Below, piece by piece: positions 1 through 7,525 of a stretch of DNA of 64,000 nucleotides (its first letter is position 1; every line of letters begins with the position of its first letter). Source of the stretch: CAVPTL01 sp963727235 (GTDB taxonomy: Bacteria > Actinomycetota > Thermoleophilia > Gaiellales > JAICJC01); assembly GCA_963727235.1 (NCBI GenBank), contig CAVSFZ010000010.1, positions 124,001 through 188,000 of the forward strand. The letters are read 5' to 3'. The notes beneath the pieces are model-generated. The model worked only from the letters and a program-made list of their open reading frames with translations, made no database searches and had not been told where the DNA came from. The translations under genes were made by a program, and so were the position numbers.

Positions 1-170
1 ATCGGCTGAGCCAACTGTTCAGTCGTGGCCTCTTCTCTCCGCAGGCGATCGCCACGCAACTCATCGGTGTCGCCCTGGTCGTTGCGGTAGTCCTGATCGA
101 CTGGCCGGCCGTGATCGATACCATCCGAGGCCGGTGGTCTGCGCGGCGCGGCCACCCGACGAGCCCCTGA
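1..170 (+). CDS. C-terminal end of an unknown membrane protein (partial)
   Basis: An open frame enters from the left edge and ends with TGA at 168-170. The last 55 or so residues contain one strongly hydrophobic stretch (ATQLIGVALVVAVVLI), followed by an Arg-rich hydrophilic tail typical of a cytoplasmic end. This is the last membrane segment of an integral membrane protein. Too little remains to name the family. Confidence 0.5.
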   Translation, partial: RLSQLFSRGLFSPQAIATQLIGVALVVAVVLIDWPAVIDTIRGRWSARRGHPTSP

Positions 171-182
171 TGCAAGCCTGCT

Positions 183-827
183 TCAACCACCGATAGTCCG
201 AGGGTCGCGCGGGGACGTTGGTTGACGAACGATCGTCCTGAGTTTTTCCGGCGCCGCGCGTCGCGGGTCGCTGAGGTAGATCTCGTGGTGCCTGCCCGTG
301 CGCTGGAGGCCCCGCTCGGCGATGAAGTCGTGCAGGCGCTGGATCGTCGGGCCCTCCTCAGCGTAGGGGCCGACGTGCAGGATCTGACCGGCAAGCCCCT
401 CCGTCAAGCGCTCGAGGCGCACGCCCGTGATCGCGTCCAGCGGCTTTCTCGCCGAAGCCGCCACCTTCGCCGCGTCGAAGACCTCTGGGGTGACCGGGTC
501 GGGCTGCATGATCATCAACGTCCAGTCCCACGCGGACTTGTCCTGCATCGTGAATGCCGACGTGTCGCGGGTCGAAAACAGCCCCTCGAGCGGCATCACT
601 CCGTAGTCGATGCCGTCCGGCGCCCGTTTGACCGCGAACTTCGCGGCGTACGCGACGGTGTACAGCGCCTCAATTGCCTCGGCAAACTCGGCCGTGGTAT
701 TCGGGTCACCGTGACCGTCGATCATGGCGAACGCCAGGTCGGGCACGTCGACCATCACCGGCTCGCGTCCGGTCGCATACAGGTTGCGCAGTTCGCGCTT
801 GTAGTCGATCTTCTCTGGCGCCGTCAT
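183..827 (-). CDS. GyrI-like small-molecule-binding domain protein
   Basis: This 214-residue soluble protein starts MTAPEKIDYKRELRNLY and carries the conserved VDVPDLAFAMIDGHGDPN block of the GyrI-like family at about residues 25-43. Stand-alone members bind small or hydrophobic compounds; some hydrolyse cyclopropane compounds or act as accessory drug-binding proteins. Aromatic residues (W100, W102, Y154) fit the hydrophobic pocket. It lies just upstream of, and on the same strand as, nothing else; the SDR gene at 843 is transcribed into it with a 15-base gap, so the two are probably co-transcribed. The substrate is unknown. Confidence 0.8.
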   Translation of the reverse strand: MTAPEKIDYKRELRNLYATGREPVMVDVPDLAFAMIDGHGDPNTTAEFAEAIEALYTVAYAAKFAVKRAPDGIDYGVMPLEGLFSTRDTSAFTMQDKSAWDWTLMIMQPDPVTPEVFDAAKVAASARKPLDAITGVRLERLTEGLAGQILHVGPYAEEGPTIQRLHDFIAERGLQRTGRHHEIYLSDPRRAAPEKLRTIVRQPTSPRDPRTIGG

Positions 828-842
828 CGCTCCCGATCTCGG

Positions 843-1613
843 TCAGTCCGTGATGTACCCGTAGGCGCTCCATCCTCCGTCGGCGACCAGGAAATGGCCG
901 GTGACGAAGCTCGAGTCATCTTCGGAGGCAAGGAAGAGGGCCGCCTTGGCGATCTCTTCGGGACGTCCGAACCGGCGCATCGGAGTCCGCGCGAGATAGG
1001 CCTGTTCATTGACGAAGCCCTCACGGATGGCCTTGTCCACAAGCTCGGTTCGAGTGACTCCCGGGCCGATCGCGTTGATCCGGATCCCATGTTGGGCCCA
1101 TTCGATTGCGAGCACCTCGGTCATGCTGACGACCGCCGCCTTGGCGGCGTTGTAGGCGAGCCGCATGGGAAACGCGACGGTCGCGTTCATCGACGCGATG
1201 TTGATGATGGCACCGCCGCCGCCCTCGATCATTTGCTGTCCGAACGCCTGGCAGCAGAAGAAGACGCCCGTCTGCATGACATCGATCGAGCGTCGCCACT
1301 CGGACTCCGGGAAGTCGACCGACGGCCCCATGAGGGCGACACCCGCGTTATTCACCAGCACGTTGCACGGGCCAAGATCGGCCGAGACGAGCTCGGCCGC
1401 CGCAAACACGGAGTCCCGGTCGGCGACGTCGCAACCGTAACCGCGGGCATCAACGCCGCGGCCACGCAGCTCCTCGGCGTAGGCGACTGCCCGCTCCGCG
1501 TTGAGGTCCAGGATCGCGGGGCGGCCACCCTCCGCGGCGAACTGCTCGACGATCGCCCGCCCGATGCCCTGGACGCCACCGGTGACGGCACAGACGTTTC
1601 CCGCGAGCTTCAT
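843..1613 (-). CDS. SDR-family NAD(P)-dependent oxidoreductase
   Basis: A classical 256-residue short-chain dehydrogenase. The Rossmann motif TGGVQGIG is at residues 11-18, NNAG at 88-91, the catalytic serine is S141 and the YxxxK pair is Y154/K158. The end (GHFLVADGGWSAYG) matches the usual tetramer-forming tail. Family members reduce or oxidise hydroxy/keto groups. An acidic residue after the second strand (D36, in ILDLN) suggests a preference for NAD(H) over NADP(H). The substrate cannot be read from sequence. The gene is probably co-transcribed with the GyrI-like gene downstream. Confidence 0.9.
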   Translation of the reverse strand: MKLAGNVCAVTGGVQGIGRAIVEQFAAEGGRPAILDLNAERAVAYAEELRGRGVDARGYGCDVADRDSVFAAAELVSADLGPCNVLVNNAGVALMGPSVDFPESEWRRSIDVMQTGVFFCCQAFGQQMIEGGGGAIINIASMNATVAFPMRLAYNAAKAAVVSMTEVLAIEWAQHGIRINAIGPGVTRTELVDKAIREGFVNEQAYLARTPMRRFGRPEEIAKAALFLASEDDSSFVTGHFLVADGGWSAYGYITD

Positions 1614-1676
1614 GTCGGTCGTCGCGGTTCGAGGGACTTCGCCGGCAACGTTGCCGCGGCCACCATCGGCAGAGCC

Positions 1677-1988
1677 CTATGCCGTGCCCGGCACCGCATA
1701 GGCGACCATGTGTTCCACTGCGGAGACGCCGTCGCGAAACAGGGCAGACTCCACAGCCCGCCACAAGTCCTCGGCCAACGCGGGACTCGGAGGTGCCGGT
1801 GCTCGCGCGGACACCAGGATTAACTCCGTATCCTCGGTCTGCGTGCGCTCCGACTCGACGAACGATGCCGCGGTGCTGGTCACGGCTCCAGGAAACCCGC
1901 CAACCCCGATCTCCGAAAGAGCACGCAGCGCCTCGGCACGCGCTTCAGCCGGGACGGTGAGAAAGACCATCACGATGGAGTCGTCCAC
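1677..1988 (-). CDS. Small CutA1-like protein (tentative)
   Basis: This 103-residue ORF has the layout of the CutA1 divalent-ion-tolerance fold. It begins with a beta strand ending in TVP (MVFLTVPAEARAEALRALSE), continues with a central FPGAVTSTAASF segment in the place of the CutA gate region, then ELILVSARAP, and ends AVEHMVAYAVPGTA, like the CutA EIIAxPV tail. Similarity is weak, so it could be an unrelated ferredoxin-like fold protein. The start used is GTG at 1988; ATG at 1970 is an alternative. Confidence 0.4.
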   Translation of the reverse strand: MDDSIVMVFLTVPAEARAEALRALSEIGVGGFPGAVTSTAASFVESERTQTEDTELILVSARAPAPPSPALAEDLWRAVESALFRDGVSAVEHMVAYAVPGTA

Positions 1989-2525
1989 AGCGTCACTCTA
2001 CCTGTCCGCACCCGTGTGAGAGGTTGCCTTCAATGCGTGATGAATCCGAGTGCGCTCCATCCCCACCACTCACCGGAAGTCAGACCACCGCGTAGATGAA
2101 CTCCGCGCCCATGGCTCGCAGATGACTTGGCTGGCGTCGTGTCGGCCAACCACCCTCCGAAACTGCCGACAAGAACTACAGGTAGCGGCATCAAGGGTGC
2201 GATGTTGTGCTGGACAGCGAACCTTGTCGTCGACGATTGGTAGATGTGTTTCGAGTCGAAATCCCATAACGATCCACCCTTTCCACGTCGGGTCTTCCTC
2301 ATCATCGACCGCAACCGGGGGTGCGACATCGGGGGAAACCCTCAACTGCGAGCGGGAATCCCGAAGCTCCGCACCGACCCGTCGGACCTGTCCCACGAAC
2401 GATGTTCCCGGCCGTCTCGTATGTGGCGACGGGCCAGCGCGTGGCGGGCAGGCGCAGTTGGGGGGTGAGAGATCTCGCAACGGGGTCGGGGCGTGGTAAA
2501 TTCGTCGGGCCGGAAGGGGGCCGCA
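1989..2525. other. Gene-poor stretch, no recognisable gene
   Basis: About 540 bases separate the CutA-like gene and the cytochrome c gene, which diverge from here. The reading frames on both strands translate to low-complexity Arg/Pro/Ser-rich text with no family resemblance. Near the right end, TGGTAAATT at about 2494-2502 resembles an extended -10 element for the cytochrome gene. I see nothing else. Confidence 0.4.
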
Positions 2526-3311
2526 GTGGCAGATCGCCAACGGAAGACCAAAGATTTTCCGTGGAATGAGGTGCTGATCGTGGGCGTGATTGCGTTGCTG
2601 TCGGCGGGCTTCATTGGTTGGGGTATCGGTTGGACGATGGGTGGCGGAAACTCCAGTTCTTCCACCGCCCCAGGTTCGTCGGCTGCGACCCAGCCACCGG
2701 CGCCGGTCACTCCAGCGGTCGCGGCGGGCGCCCACGACTTTGTGCAATTTGGCTGTGGCCAGTGCCACGGCATGGACGGCACCGGTGGGGTGTCGCCATA
2801 CGTGCCTGCGCTGGACACGTTGGGCACCTCATTGACCGCCGCACAGCTCACCAGCATCATCGAGCACGGTGCAGGCGTGTCGGCGAATCCCACCCACCCG
2901 TACATGCCGATCTGGCGTGGGATCGTTTCCCAACGGCAGATCTCCGACCTGGTCGACTTCATCCACGCCGGCCTCCCGGCCGTGGAGGGAGCGACGCCGC
3001 CAACCGTTCCGACAAACCAGGGACAGGCAGTCGAAGGCCAGGCGCTCTACGTGAAGTATGGGTGCGTCAACTGCCACGGGCCGAACGGCCTCGGCGGTGT
3101 GCCCAACCCCGCGTCGCCGGACAAGACGATTCCCCAACTCGCGGGTGCCGACTTCCGTTCGGAATTCAACACGCCTCAGAAAATCAAAGACGTGATCGTG
3201 TCAGGAAGCGTTCTGGGACAAGCCCCGATCGTCAGCATGCCTCACTGGGGCGGAATACTCAGTCCGAGGCAACTCGACGCACTGGTCGCATACCTCGCCA
3301 CCCTCCAATAG
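2526..3311 (+). CDS. Membrane-anchored diheme cytochrome c
   Basis: This 261-residue protein has a short basic N-terminus, one transmembrane helix at about residues 15-37, a Ser/Pro-rich linker, then two cytochrome c domains. Heme sites are CGQCH (77-81) and CVNCH (180-184); likely axial Met ligands are M127 (PYMP) and M238 (SMPH). It should face the outside of the membrane and shuttle electrons to or from a respiratory complex. I chose GTG 2526 because GGAAGGGGG sits about six bases upstream; an in-frame start at 2493 lacks a ribosome site. No complex III or oxidase subunit is adjacent; the nearest oxidase genes are cydAB. Confidence 0.88.
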   Translation: MADRQRKTKDFPWNEVLIVGVIALLSAGFIGWGIGWTMGGGNSSSSTAPGSSAATQPPAPVTPAVAAGAHDFVQFGCGQCHGMDGTGGVSPYVPALDTLGTSLTAAQLTSIIEHGAGVSANPTHPYMPIWRGIVSQRQISDLVDFIHAGLPAVEGATPPTVPTNQGQAVEGQALYVKYGCVNCHGPNGLGGVPNPASPDKTIPQLAGADFRSEFNTPQKIKDVIVSGSVLGQAPIVSMPHWGGILSPRQLDALVAYLATLQ

Positions 3312-3460
3312 GAGGGGTTCAGGCGTCGTATGGTCGTTAGCGGAGCGTCAGGGATCGGGGGATTCACGGACATTTTTGCGGTATCGATGCGGGCGCTCCC
3401 CGATGTACACCCAGGTCACCCGCGCGATGATGGGGATGGAACCGACGCTGGGAGGAAGAA

Positions 3461-3736
3461 ATGGCCGGGACACAGATCACGAGCGATCAGGCTCGGGACG
3501 CGGGGAGCCAAATCGGTATCGACTGGGACACGGCGCCGTTCGACGTCGACCAGTTTCGCATGGGCATGAATGTCGAACTCGAGCACGGGCTCCACGATCC
3601 CTCCACCGATGTCACGGGCGATGACCCGGTGATAACGGCAAAGATCGCGCTCGCTCACCTCAACGAGTTCCCCGATTACTACACCCGCCTCGACCGGATG
3701 GAGGAGGAGGCCAAGCGCGACTTCGCGGCTCGGTGA
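3461..3736 (+). CDS. DUF5661 family protein
   Basis: A 91-residue soluble protein with the compact pattern of the DUF5661 family: an N-terminal ITSDQARDAGSQIGIDW helix, QFRMGMNVELEHG at about 31-43, then DPSTDVTGDDP and HLNEFPDYYTRLDRMEEEA. The function is unknown. Members are small, highly charged and often found singly. The ATG has a good GGGAGGAAG site a few bases upstream. It converges with the ferredoxin gene across a hairpin at 3762-3790. Confidence 0.8.
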   Translation: MAGTQITSDQARDAGSQIGIDWDTAPFDVDQFRMGMNVELEHGLHDPSTDVTGDDPVITAKIALAHLNEFPDYYTRLDRMEEEAKRDFAAR

Positions 3737-3761
3737 TCGCAGCGACAAACCGCGGCGATCG

Positions 3762-3790
3762 TGAGCATGCCTCCTCCGGGAGGATGCTCA
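3762..3790. terminator. Hairpin between convergent genes
   Basis: TGAGCAT (3762-3768) pairs with ATGCTCA (3784-3790); an inner stem of five pairs follows after one bulged G, closing on a four-base loop. The stop codon of the ferredoxin gene lies in the right arm. There is no U-tract on either strand, so termination is inferred from position between convergent genes. Confidence 0.5.
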
Positions 3791-3994
3791 GGCCGCCGGA
3801 TTCATGGCGGGAGCGAGGGTGATGGCTCCCACCGGGCAGGCGGTACAGATTCGCTGCGCTTGATCGGACGGGACGGTTGCCACCAGCACTCGGGCGCATC
3901 CGGTGTCGTCGAGTGCGACCAGGTCAGGAGCTTCGGCCACACACTCGCCATATCCGACGCAGGTTTCAGGGTCGATGATCAGTTCCATGTTCAT
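3788..3994 (-). CDS. Small [3Fe-4S]/[4Fe-4S] ferredoxin
   Basis: A 68-residue acidic ferredoxin of the type that serves cytochrome P450s and other oxygenases. Cluster ligands are C12 and C18 (CVGYGEC, a tyrosine replacing the optional fourth cysteine) and C53 (CP); C50 is an extra cysteine. The three-cysteine pattern favours a [3Fe-4S] cluster. The start at ATG 3994 follows AAAGGACG. It is the last gene of the six-gene leftward operon, 16 bases after the flavoprotein reductase at 4011, its likely electron donor. No P450 is in the window, so the acceptor is unknown. Confidence 0.85.
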   Translation of the reverse strand: MNMELIIDPETCVGYGECVAEAPDLVALDDTGCARVLVATVPSDQAQRICTACPVGAITLAPAMNPAA

Positions 3995-4010
3995 GACACG
4001 TCCTTTCAGG

Positions 4011-5126
4011 TCAAGCTGCCAGCAGTCGGCGGGCATCATTCAGTCGGTGTGGTGTGTTCAGCATGAGGACGCAGACGGGCCGGTCGTCGTGGCCGCGGCC
4101 CACCCGCAGCCCGCCGGATTCCGACCAGCTGCAGGCCGCCGGGGCGAATCCGATCTGCTGGATTCGGAGCGGCCCGATGTCGGAGAACCAGTACGGGTCG
4201 CGGATGTACGGTGCCTTGGATCCGAGGATCGCTCCGGCGGCGTGCGTGCCGCTGGCGCGCGCGTTGTCCCAGTGCGGTATTGCGATCCGGCCGAATCGCG
4301 GGTGGGGGAAGGCCGCCAGGTCGCCGCACACCCACACACCGTCGGTTTTGGCGGCCAGGCGGCTGTCAGTCTCGGCCACCGGCCCCGGTCCGAGTGAGTC
4401 CGGCAGGGTCGAGGCGACGCCTGCTGCGGTGATAACGACATCGGCGTGGATGTCACCGTGGGTCTCGGTTCGCACGACCCGAGCACCGTTCTTGCCCGGT
4501 TCGATCTCACTGACTGCGCACCCCTCCACCAGCCTCACCCCGAGATCGCAGAGTGCACGCTTGACGGCACCTCCGACATCCGGGTGGAAGCGGTCGAGCA
4601 CGTGCTCCGAGCGCTCGATCAGCGTCACCGTGTGGTCGCGCGAGAGCGTCGCCGCGGTCTCGCTGCCGATCAGCCCCGCACCGACCACGGTCACTCTCCG
4701 CGGACGCCCGACAAGCATCGGCAGCAGCGCGCCGAGGCCCGATGCGTTGGCGTTTTCGTGGCAGTCCTCGAAGCCGGATATCGGCGGGCGTGTCGGTCGA
4801 AGGCCGGTGGCCCACACGAGCAACTCAAAGCCTCGGCTCTCCCGGTCTCCACCGGTGCGTGGTGCGAACTCGATCTGACGACGGCGCAGGTCGAGCCCGG
4901 TTACCCATCCATCCAGGTGCACTATGCCGGCTGCCGCGAGCGAGGTCGTCGTGGCCAGGAACGGTATCCGGCCGCTCGTGAGCGCACGCTTCGACAGTGG
5001 GGGCCGGTCACATGGGAGCCCGGGGCCAATCAGCGTCACGGGGACGCCGGCATCGGCCAGCGCGCGTGCGCACATGTAGCCGCTGACACCGTTGCCGACA
5101 ACTGTCACCGCGCCCTCGATAGTCAT
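4011..5126 (-). CDS. FAD/NAD(P)H-dependent ferredoxin reductase-like flavoprotein
   Basis: This 371-residue protein has the two-dinucleotide fold of putidaredoxin-reductase-like enzymes: FAD motif GNGVSG at residues 11-16, the WATGLRP block at 105-111, the NAD(P)H motif GAGLIGSE at 149-156, and the FAD-binding GVWVCGDLAAFPHP segment near residue 280. A thioredoxin-like dimer domain follows. The start at 5126 shares a base with the stop of the upstream membrane gene (TGATG) and has GGAGGAG upstream; longer frames extending to 5441 are read-through of that gene. It probably reduces the ferredoxin encoded next. Confidence 0.88.
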   Translation of the reverse strand: MTIEGAVTVVGNGVSGYMCARALADAGVPVTLIGPGLPCDRPPLSKRALTSGRIPFLATTTSLAAAGIVHLDGWVTGLDLRRRQIEFAPRTGGDRESRGFELLVWATGLRPTRPPISGFEDCHENANASGLGALLPMLVGRPRRVTVVGAGLIGSETAATLSRDHTVTLIERSEHVLDRFHPDVGGAVKRALCDLGVRLVEGCAVSEIEPGKNGARVVRTETHGDIHADVVITAAGVASTLPDSLGPGPVAETDSRLAAKTDGVWVCGDLAAFPHPRFGRIAIPHWDNARASGTHAAGAILGSKAPYIRDPYWFSDIGPLRIQQIGFAPAACSWSESGGLRVGRGHDDRPVCVLMLNTPHRLNDARRLLAA

Positions 5127-5710
5127 CACTCTCCTCCTTCGGTCTCGACGGCCGGCATCGGCCGGGTGCGAGGCAGCCGCGCAGGTTGCGGCTGAGATTG
5201 CGCCGATCGGGCCGGCCGCACCATCCAGCGGTACCAGGCGGCGCCACCCACCACTGCGGCGGATGTTCCGTAGCACGCGAGCACGATGGGTGATCGCGAA
5301 TCGGTTCCGCTGAGCACGCCGTGTACGAGCGAGAGCGCCCACACCGCGTAGCCGAAGTAGTGCAGTGACCTCCACGCTCGCTGCGTCATCCATCGGGCCT
5401 GCTTGAGGCGAAATGACAGCGGCAGGGCGATCACGAGCCACATTGCCGCTGCGCCGAACACCACACCAGGGCGAGGGTCACGACCCACCAGGGATGCCAG
5501 GGTCACTCGTGCGTAGTGATCGAGCATGAGGCTCGCAATGTGGATGCCGACGGCAACCAGCCCCAGCGAGGCGACGAATCGGTGATACGCGAGCTGGGGG
5601 CCGGGTGGTCTCCAGGCGCGGGCGCTGAGGGCGATTCCCCAGGCGACAACGATCGTGTAGCAGGCGAATGCGACGAATGCGCTTGCGCGCGCGACCTCCC
5701 AGGTGATCAC
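5126..5710 (-). CDS. Ferric-reductase-like heme-b membrane protein
   Basis: A 194-residue protein with about five transmembrane helices and a basic cytoplasmic tail. Histidines suited to bind heme b are H43, H57 and H65 on early helices and H117 and H130 on later ones (LHYFGYAVWALSLVH), as in the ferric-reductase-like/YedZ transmembrane family. Such proteins carry electrons across the membrane. GTG 5710 overlaps the stop of apbE (GTGA) and has AGGTGG upstream, so it is preferred over a longer start at 5731. Its place between ApbE and the flavoprotein suggests the membrane step of a short electron chain. Confidence 0.8.
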   Translation of the reverse strand: MITWEVARASAFVAFACYTIVVAWGIALSARAWRPPGPQLAYHRFVASLGLVAVGIHIASLMLDHYARVTLASLVGRDPRPGVVFGAAAMWLVIALPLSFRLKQARWMTQRAWRSLHYFGYAVWALSLVHGVLSGTDSRSPIVLACYGTSAAVVGGAAWYRWMVRPARSAQSQPQPARLPRTRPMPAVETEGGE

Positions 5711-6615
5711 CTGCTCACCACCTCGTCCCACCGCGGCGTTGTCACGACGCGCCCATCGATCATCACCGCAGCCGCCTCTTGCATCTCGGTGATGCGATCG
5801 GGACGGAGGGCCAGCACCTTTGCCAGCACGTCGGCAGCCACGGGGTCTTCGCTCACCACCGTGGCATGGGTGAGCCGGCCGGGGGCGCCCGTGGCCGGAT
5901 CGATCAGATGATGCGCGAGTCGCCCGTCGCCGTTGTGCCAGTGACGCCGGCCGTAGCCGGACGTGGCGACGCCCTGGCCGGCGCCGACCAGGAGATGTGC
6001 GATGGGCTCCGAGCCGCCGGTGGGATCGGTGGGATCCTCCACCGCCACCAAGTGGTCGCCGGTCACAGCCACAAGGTCGCCGCCCGCGTCGATCAACACG
6101 GCCGGGTCGTTACAGCGTGTGGCCACCAGCGCACCCACTCGTGCACCGATCCAACTCTTTGCGATGCCGCCGAGGTCGAGCCGAGAGCCGGCTGGAATCC
6201 GGGCGGTGCCGGCCTTACGGCTCACGTCGATGCGACCGTCGAGCCGCCGCTCGGCCGGGCCGGCCGGGGCGTATGCCTCCGATTCGAGCAGGCTCCGACG
6301 ATATCCCCACGCGACCAGCCTGTCGCCGATGAGTGGCTGGAACACCCCACCGGTACGCTGTGTCCAGGCGATGCCCGCCTCCAGCAGGTCGAGTGTCTCG
6401 GCCGAGATCGGAACCGCACGGCCGCCTGCTCGATTCATCCGTGATACCTCGCTGTCTCGCCGAAACCGCGACCATCGCGCCTCGTCTCGCTCAACGGCCT
6501 GGGAGACGGCGGCTGCGAGTGCGCCGCTGACGCCACCTGTGTGCAGCACCCTCCACGTTGTGCCGGTTGCACGCCACTCCCACGCTTCTGTGGTGGTTGA
6601 GGTGAGTGGGCTCAT
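5707..6615 (-). CDS. apbE: FAD:protein FMN transferase (ApbE)
   Basis: A 302-residue ApbE-family enzyme, which attaches FMN covalently to a Thr/Ser of a target protein using FAD. Recognisable motifs: the SRFRRDSEVSRMN helix at about 49-61, LDLGGIAKSW at 147-155, the metal-binding DAGGD at 176-180, VATSG at 216-220 and HHLIDPATG at 235-243. It lacks a signal peptide or lipobox, unlike many actinobacterial homologues, so it may act in the cytoplasm or be cotranslocated. The start overlaps the previous stop (TAATG). No FMN_bind-domain protein is nearby, which leaves its target open. Confidence 0.92.
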   Translation of the reverse strand: MSPLTSTTTEAWEWRATGTTWRVLHTGGVSGALAAAVSQAVERDEARWSRFRRDSEVSRMNRAGGRAVPISAETLDLLEAGIAWTQRTGGVFQPLIGDRLVAWGYRRSLLESEAYAPAGPAERRLDGRIDVSRKAGTARIPAGSRLDLGGIAKSWIGARVGALVATRCNDPAVLIDAGGDLVAVTGDHLVAVEDPTDPTGGSEPIAHLLVGAGQGVATSGYGRRHWHNGDGRLAHHLIDPATGAPGRLTHATVVSEDPVAADVLAKVLALRPDRITEMQEAAAVMIDGRVVTTPRWDEVVSR

Positions 6616-7034
6616 TAGCTGGTGTGGGTGGCAGGTGGGGCGGGTGCCGGCGCGGCGACCGGAGCCGGCGCGGCGACCGGAGCAGGCGCCGTGGATGTGT
6701 ATCCCGACGACGAGCTCGGGGCCACGTACCCAGTGGACTGGGCCGTCAAGGCCGTGGTGCCACCGGTGGTTTGAAGCCGGCGGATGTCGGCCAGCAGTCG
6801 CCGCTGGGAGCGGCGGGTGTGGGCCACGAGCTTGTTGTAGCGAACGACCATCCGCTGCATCTGCATGGCGGTTTGCCGATCGTGCGCAACGGTGGTCGCT
6901 GCCAGACTGTGCCACGACCGCGAGTCACTCTGCCACGTCGCGGCCAAGGTGCTCTGGTGGATCGACCAGACGATGGCGGCACCGCAGATCACGGCGATCA
7001 CCGCGGTGTAGATCCGGAGTCCGGTGCTAGTCAT
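6615..7034 (-). CDS. Small membrane-anchored protein with coiled coil and Pro/Ala tail
   Basis: This 139-residue protein has one N-terminal transmembrane helix (about residues 5-25), then a helical, Arg/Gln-rich stretch (about 25-85, likely coiled coil, with repeated heptad-like Leu/Met/Val) and a low-complexity tail of APAPVAAPAP repeats. I do not recognise the family. The start at 7034 overlaps the stop of the upstream gene; its own stop overlaps the apbE start, so translation is coupled. The repetitive tail may span or bind the cell wall (inference). Its position suggests a structural or electron-relay role beside the reductase. Confidence 0.6.
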   Translation of the reverse strand: MTSTGLRIYTAVIAVICGAAIVWSIHQSTLAATWQSDSRSWHSLAATTVAHDRQTAMQMQRMVVRYNKLVAHTRRSQRRLLADIRRLQTTGGTTALTAQSTGYVAPSSSSGYTSTAPAPVAAPAPVAAPAPAPPATHTS

Positions 7035-7413
7035 TGCTGCCTCCGTCGTCGTCCCCACCGGTCGGGCTGGTGCGAGTGACCGGCGTGGGAGGGTTGGACT
7101 GTGCTGCGACCACCGGGGCTGACGCCGGCGCTTGAACGGTCGGGGCTGGGACGGTGACAACCGCGGGGGCGGCTGCGGTCACTGCGGCCGCTGGGAGCTT
7201 CACCTTCGGGACGTGCGGCGGTCGCCACGTCAGAACGCCCACGCCCGAGCCGCGGTGCGTGGCGAGTGGAATTTCGTGCATGATGCGGGCACGAGCATCA
7301 GCGGAGGTGGATGCTCCGGGGCCGAGAACGTCATGCTTTGCGGCGTATGCGCCGCCGCCCACGAGTATGCCGGCCGCGAACGCCGCAACAGCGACGGATG
7401 AGTTGCCAGTCAC
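7027..7413 (-). CDS. Small exported or membrane protein, first gene of the apbE operon
   Basis: A 128-residue protein: short N-terminus, a hydrophobic helix at about residues 6-25, a small conserved-looking region (KHDVLGPGASTSADARARI, about 26-44) and a Pro/Ala/Val-rich C-terminal half. GTG 7413 follows a perfect AAGGAGGAAGG site, better than the upstream in-frame ATG at 7458. I do not recognise a family. The GASTS stretch loosely resembles the Ser/Thr-Gly-Ala-Thr site that ApbE flavinylates, but an FMN_bind domain is not visible. It overlaps the next gene by eight bases. Confidence 0.6.
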   Translation of the reverse strand: MTGNSSVAVAAFAAGILVGGGAYAAKHDVLGPGASTSADARARIMHEIPLATHRGSGVGVLTWRPPHVPKVKLPAAAVTAAAPAVVTVPAPTVQAPASAPVVAAQSNPPTPVTRTSPTGGDDDGGSND

Positions 7414-7497
7414 TACCTTCCTCCTTGGTTTGACTCGGGCGTCGTGCCCATAAGCCACACCGTAGGACCCGGCAGTGAGGCGGACGTGAAGAGGCGG

Positions 7498-7525
7498 TGA
7501 GACCGTTCTTAGAGATCAGTTCTCA
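7498..7525 (-). promoter_or_regulatory. Candidate response-regulator box upstream of the apbE operon
   Basis: In gene direction the element begins TGAGAACTGATCTC and ends GGTCTCA. It holds the direct repeats TGAGAAC and TAAGAAC, 14 bases start to start, within an outer TGAGA...TCTCA pair. A related element with the same nine-base TGAGAACTG block lies next to the response-regulator gene at 9806-9832. It sits about 85 bases before the first gene of the operon and overlaps the stop of the kinase gene. Binding is inferred only. Confidence 0.4.

Noticed and set aside
222..1823. A 533-residue open frame on the + strand across the GyrI-like and SDR genes
   Set aside because: It is antisense to two well-supported genes, is very rich in Arg, Asp and Gly, and shows no family motif. 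High-GC DNA gives such antisense frames routinely.
2050..2499. A 149-residue frame before the cytochrome c gene
   Set aside because: No ribosome site, low-complexity Ser/Arg content and overlapping frames of similar length on the other strand; it looks non-coding.
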